In this document: one piece after another, positions 58,633-60,937 of the stretch
How positions within the stretch are numbered: position 1 is the first letter of the stretch
Layout: each line of letters begins with the position of its first letter
NCBI GenBank assembly: GCA_900319345.1
Contig: ONNZ01000007.1
Coordinates: 1-60,937, forward strand
Length of the DNA stretch: 60,937 nt
Reading direction: 5' to 3'
Source of the DNA: an uncultured Eubacteriales bacterium
GTDB taxonomy: Bacteria; Bacillota; Clostridia; Christensenellales; CAG-138
Notes under the pieces: model-generated
Seen by the model: the letters and a program-made list of their open reading frames with translations, nothing else
Databases searched by the model: none
Told to the model about the DNA's origin: nothing
Program-made: the position numbers and the translations under genes

Positions 58633-59070
58633 GTGCGAACCAACGGTGGCTTCCAGATTTCCAAGATCAAACAATTAGGGGACCGGGTGTTTGAGAAAAT
58701 ACTGACAGCCCAGGGAATCGAAGCGTTTAATGGCGCTCAGGGCAGGATACTCTATGTGCTTTGGCAAGAAGACGGAGTGCCGATCAAAACAATCGCAGAG
58801 AGGTGCGGGCTGGCTATTACTTCTTTGACGACGATGCTTGAACGTATGGAAAAATCCGGTTTAATCATCCGTCAGCAAGATTCCGGAGACAAAAGAAAGA
58901 CCCTCATCTTCCTTACCGATAAAGCCAAAGCATTGAAGGAAGATTATGACGCCGTCTCTGACAGGATGAGTGCCATTTTTTATCAGGGTTTTACGGAAGA
59001 GGAGATTCGGAACTTTGAGGAGCATCTGGAAAGAATCCGTTTGAATCTGGAAGGGTGGCAGCCGGAATGA
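58633..59070 (+). CDS. MarR regulator of the radical SAM mobile pair system
   Basis: A 145-residue winged-helix regulator (IKTIAERCGLAITSLTTMLERMEKSGLI, then DKRKTLIFLTDKAK). Start is GTG 58633, 5-6 bases after AGGAGAA; an earlier ATG would lie before the promoter. It overlaps the next gene by 4 bases. The gene order MarR, radical SAM A, radical SAM B matches the 'radical SAM mobile pair' cassette known in Firmicutes. Confidence 0.9.
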   Translation: MRTNGGFQISKIKQLGDRVFEKILTAQGIEAFNGAQGRILYVLWQEDGVPIKTIAERCGLAITSLTTMLERMEKSGLIIRQQDSGDKRKTLIFLTDKAKALKEDYDAVSDRMSAIFYQGFTEEEIRNFEEHLERIRLNLEGWQPE

Positions 59071-59765
59071 GTAAGTGTATCAAAGACCTGATCAAAAACC
59101 TGAATCTTGTGATTGGCTGCCCGGTCGGATGTGATTATTGCTATGCCCGGAACAACTGCCGGAGATTTCATATCACAGATGATTTTTCCAAACCGGAATA
59201 CTACGAGCATAAGCTTAAGATCCTGGAACGGGAAAAACCCGGCAACTGGCTGCTGACCGGCATGAGTGATTTATGCGCATGGAAAGACGAATGGCTTGAG
59301 GCTGCATTTCAGAAGTTGTGGGAGCATCCGCAGCATGAGGCCGTCTTCTTATCTAAGCGGCCGGATCTATTGAAGATCAATACCGACCTTTCCAATGCCT
59401 GGTTTGGTGTGACGATCACCAGAAAATCAGAACTGTGGCGGCTGCAGGCACTGAAGGAGAATGTCCGCGCAAAGCAGTATCACGTGACATTCGAACCGCT
59501 TTTTGATGATCCGGGAGAGGTTGACCTCACCGGGATCGACTGGATCGTGGTCGGTACGATGACCGGCGCAATGAAGAAGAAAGTACATACGGAACCGGCA
59601 TGGGCATACAACCTGACAAAGCAGGCTCACGCTTTAAAGATTCCGGTATTTATGAAGGAAGACCTTGTTTCGATTCTCGGAGAAGAAAACATGATACAGG
59701 AGCTTCCTGATGCATTTAATAAAGTCATGGAGGAACAGAAGAAATGGAACAGCCGGTCAAGGTAG
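59067..59765 (+). CDS. Radical SAM mobile pair protein A
   Basis: A 232-residue radical-SAM-related protein with VIGCPVGCDYCYARNNCRRF near 15-34, giving CxxxCxxC, and a DUF5131/phage Gp37-like layout. LLTGMSDLCAWKDEW and FEPLFDD are characteristic of protein A of the mobile pair. The reaction is unknown. AT-rich codon use differs from the rest of the window, supporting transfer. Overlaps protein B by 22 bases. Confidence 0.88.
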   Translation: MSKCIKDLIKNLNLVIGCPVGCDYCYARNNCRRFHITDDFSKPEYYEHKLKILEREKPGNWLLTGMSDLCAWKDEWLEAAFQKLWEHPQHEAVFLSKRPDLLKINTDLSNAWFGVTITRKSELWRLQALKENVRAKQYHVTFEPLFDDPGEVDLTGIDWIVVGTMTGAMKKKVHTEPAWAYNLTKQAHALKIPVFMKEDLVSILGEENMIQELPDAFNKVMEEQKKWNSRSR

Positions 59766-60652
59766 GCTATGTAGAAACAAAGAGCGTGATGACAAAATCC
59801 AACGCACCACTGGGAGGCTATTCCGTAAATCCCTATGTCGGATGCCCTCATGCCTGCAGATATTGTTACGCTTCTTTTATGAAGCGTTTTACAGGACATA
59901 CGGAAGACTGGGGCACATTCATGGATGTCAAGGAATGGCCTGAAATCACAAATCCGAAGAAATATGCCGGGCAGAAGGTAATTATCGGTACGGTTACCGA
60001 TGGTTATAATCCCTTGGAGGAAACCTTTGGAAAGACCAGAAAGATTCTGGAGGAGCTGAAGGACAGCGGCGCGGATATCCTGATCTGCACAAAGTCTGAT
60101 CTGGTACTCCGCGACCTGGATCTGTTGAAAGAAATCAACAGGAATAACAGACTGACAGTCTCCTGGTCGGTCAACACACTGGATGAAAGCTTCAAGGACG
60201 ACATGGATACTGCCGTCAGCATCGAACGCAGGCTTGCCGCGATGAAACAAATCTATGATGCCGGCATCCGTACCGTCTGCTTCATTTCTCCCGTATTCCC
60301 CGGAATCACGGATATCGAGGCAATCATAGAACAGGCGAAGAATCAGTGTGATCTGGTATGGCTGGAGAATCTGAACCTGCGAGGCGGTTTTAAGAAGACC
60401 ATCATGGATTATATTGCAGAGAAATACCCGGATCTGACGCCGTTGTATGATGAAATCTATAACAAGAAAAACCGCAGCTATTTCGAAGCACTTGAAAAGA
60501 AAGCCGAAGAGATTGCCAAGAAGTACGGCTGCAGGTTCGTGGACAATGAAACTCCCTATGAGAGAGTTCCGCAGGGACATCCCATCATCGTAGATTACTT
60601 CTATCACGAAGAAGTTCGTGGAACCGCAAACAGCGGAAAGAGAAACAAATAA
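59744..60652 (+). CDS. Radical SAM mobile pair protein B
   Basis: A 302-residue radical SAM enzyme of the SPL-like class; YVGCPHACRYCYASFMKRF near 31-49 holds CxxxCxxC. IIGTVTDGYNPLEE is typical of the SPL/radical SAM repair-like branch. Protein A and B are encoded together on mobile DNA, with unknown biological role. Confidence 0.9.
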   Translation: MEQPVKVGYVETKSVMTKSNAPLGGYSVNPYVGCPHACRYCYASFMKRFTGHTEDWGTFMDVKEWPEITNPKKYAGQKVIIGTVTDGYNPLEETFGKTRKILEELKDSGADILICTKSDLVLRDLDLLKEINRNNRLTVSWSVNTLDESFKDDMDTAVSIERRLAAMKQIYDAGIRTVCFISPVFPGITDIEAIIEQAKNQCDLVWLENLNLRGGFKKTIMDYIAEKYPDLTPLYDEIYNKKNRSYFEALEKKAEEIAKKYGCRFVDNETPYERVPQGHPIIVDYFYHEEVRGTANSGKRNK

Positions 60653-60738
60653 GCAATCAAAACAAAATCATCTATCAGTAGGCTTTATCACAGGCAAAAA
60701 ATATGGCAAAGAATGTCACAATAGCTTCACAAGATTTA

Positions 60739-60765
60739 TTAGCACTCTCGCTTGACGAGTGCTAA
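60739..60765 (+). promoter_or_regulatory. CIRCE operator (HrcA site)
   Basis: TTAGCACTC-N9-GAGTGCTAA (60739-60747 and 60757-60765), a perfect CIRCE element, bound by the HrcA heat-shock repressor. Confidence 0.97.
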
Positions 60766-60780
60766 TAAGTGTGCTATAAC
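60752..60780 (+). promoter_or_regulatory. hsp20 promoter overlapping CIRCE
   Basis: TTGACG (60752-60757), 17 bases, TATAAC (60775-60780). Its -35 box lies inside the CIRCE operator. Confidence 0.8.
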
Positions 60781-60833
60781 ATAATCGAACAGAGGAACAG
60801 AGAGGAACGAAAGGGTAAAAGGCCCTAGGTTCC

Positions 60834-60884
60834 AATCACTCCTTCCCCTTGCTCAAAACGGCAGATTTGAGTAAAGGAGTGATT
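60834..60884 (+). promoter_or_regulatory. Leader hairpin masking the hsp20 ribosome site
   Basis: AATCACTCCTT (60834-60844) pairs perfectly with AAGGAGTGATT (60874-60884), which contains the ribosome-binding AAGGAG; CTCAAA/TTTGAG (60852-60857, 60866-60871) pairs inside. It looks like a heat-melting RNA thermometer, but is not one of the named classes by sequence. Confidence 0.7.
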
Positions 60885-60887
60885 AGT

Positions 60888-60937
60888 ATGTTGCCGAGTA
60901 TTTGGAATGAAAACCTGTGGGATGAGTGGTTCGGGTT
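60888..60937 (+). CDS. Hsp20 small heat-shock protein, 3' end outside window
   Basis: ATG 60888 begins MLPSIWNENLWDEWFG, the usual start of Firmicute Hsp20 chaperones. The rest lies beyond the window. CIRCE promoter and leader hairpin upstream fit a heat-shock gene. Confidence 0.75.
   Translation, partial: MLPSIWNENLWDEWFG

Overview
The window is a GC-rich bacterial chromosome segment with dense, mostly same-strand operons, AGGAGG-type ribosome sites and TTGACA/TATAAT promoters. The gene content points to an obligately anaerobic, probably gut-associated, high-GC Clostridia-type Firmicute: tungsten-dependent aldehyde:ferredoxin oxidoreductases (AORs), polyferredoxins, YARHG-domain proteins, DUF3793, DUF896, QueT and a CIRCE heat-shock operator. 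The species cannot be fixed from sequence alone.

Region 1 (1-21.5 kb) is a tungsten-enzyme island. It holds three divergent AOR-family genes, each followed by its own MoaD/ThiS-like sulfur carrier ending in Gly-Gly. Around them lie one pterin-cofactor set (moaA, moaC, moaB/mogA, moaE, a moeB-like activator, and two moeA genes, one fused to a binding-protein domain), two FAD oxidoreductases, ferredoxins, an iron-type alcohol dehydrogenase and a tungstate ABC importer (tupA-tupB-tupC). The tungstate-binding protein appears circularly permuted. The first AOR sits with an SDR and a tocopherol-cyclase-like protein.

Region 2 (21.5-26.7 kb) is a TetR-controlled operon of redox genes: two flavin split-barrel proteins, a protein resembling ferredoxin-dependent bilin reductases, an atypical SDR resembling 8-vinyl reductases, a steroid-5-alpha-reductase-like membrane protein and a small membrane protein. 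I read it as a candidate tetrapyrrole or related lipid-reduction system; it is the most novel-looking unit here.

Region 3 (26.7-40.1 kb) holds a secreted phosphoesterase, an Atg22-like MFS transporter, an M29 aminopeptidase preceded by an array of four hairpins, and an envelope/signalling block. That block has two YARHG-domain membrane proteins, a zinc-ribbon membrane protein, two ECF sigma/membrane-partner pairs and a uridine kinase. Long polypyrimidine palindromes bracket the second sigma pair.

Region 4 (40.2-52.4 kb) contains a serine-palmitoyltransferase-like alpha-oxoamine synthase coupled to an SDR, a cupin-regulator/potABCD polyamine operon whose PotA has a duplicated TOBE-like domain, a LysR/M20-peptidase/two-component membrane transporter locus, a frameshifted small gene and queT.

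Region 5 (52.4-57.8 kb) has an MFS transporter starting at TTG, a YitT/YczE-like membrane protein, a GNAT acetyltransferase, a two-domain flavodoxin/iron-sulfur flavoprotein and a DUF3793 gene.

Region 6 (57.8-60.9 kb) is distinctly AT-richer. It carries a broken hsp20, the three-gene 'radical SAM mobile pair' cassette (MarR plus two radical-SAM proteins) and the start of an hsp20 with a CIRCE operator and a candidate RNA thermometer. No rRNA, tRNA, CRISPR array or transposase was seen.
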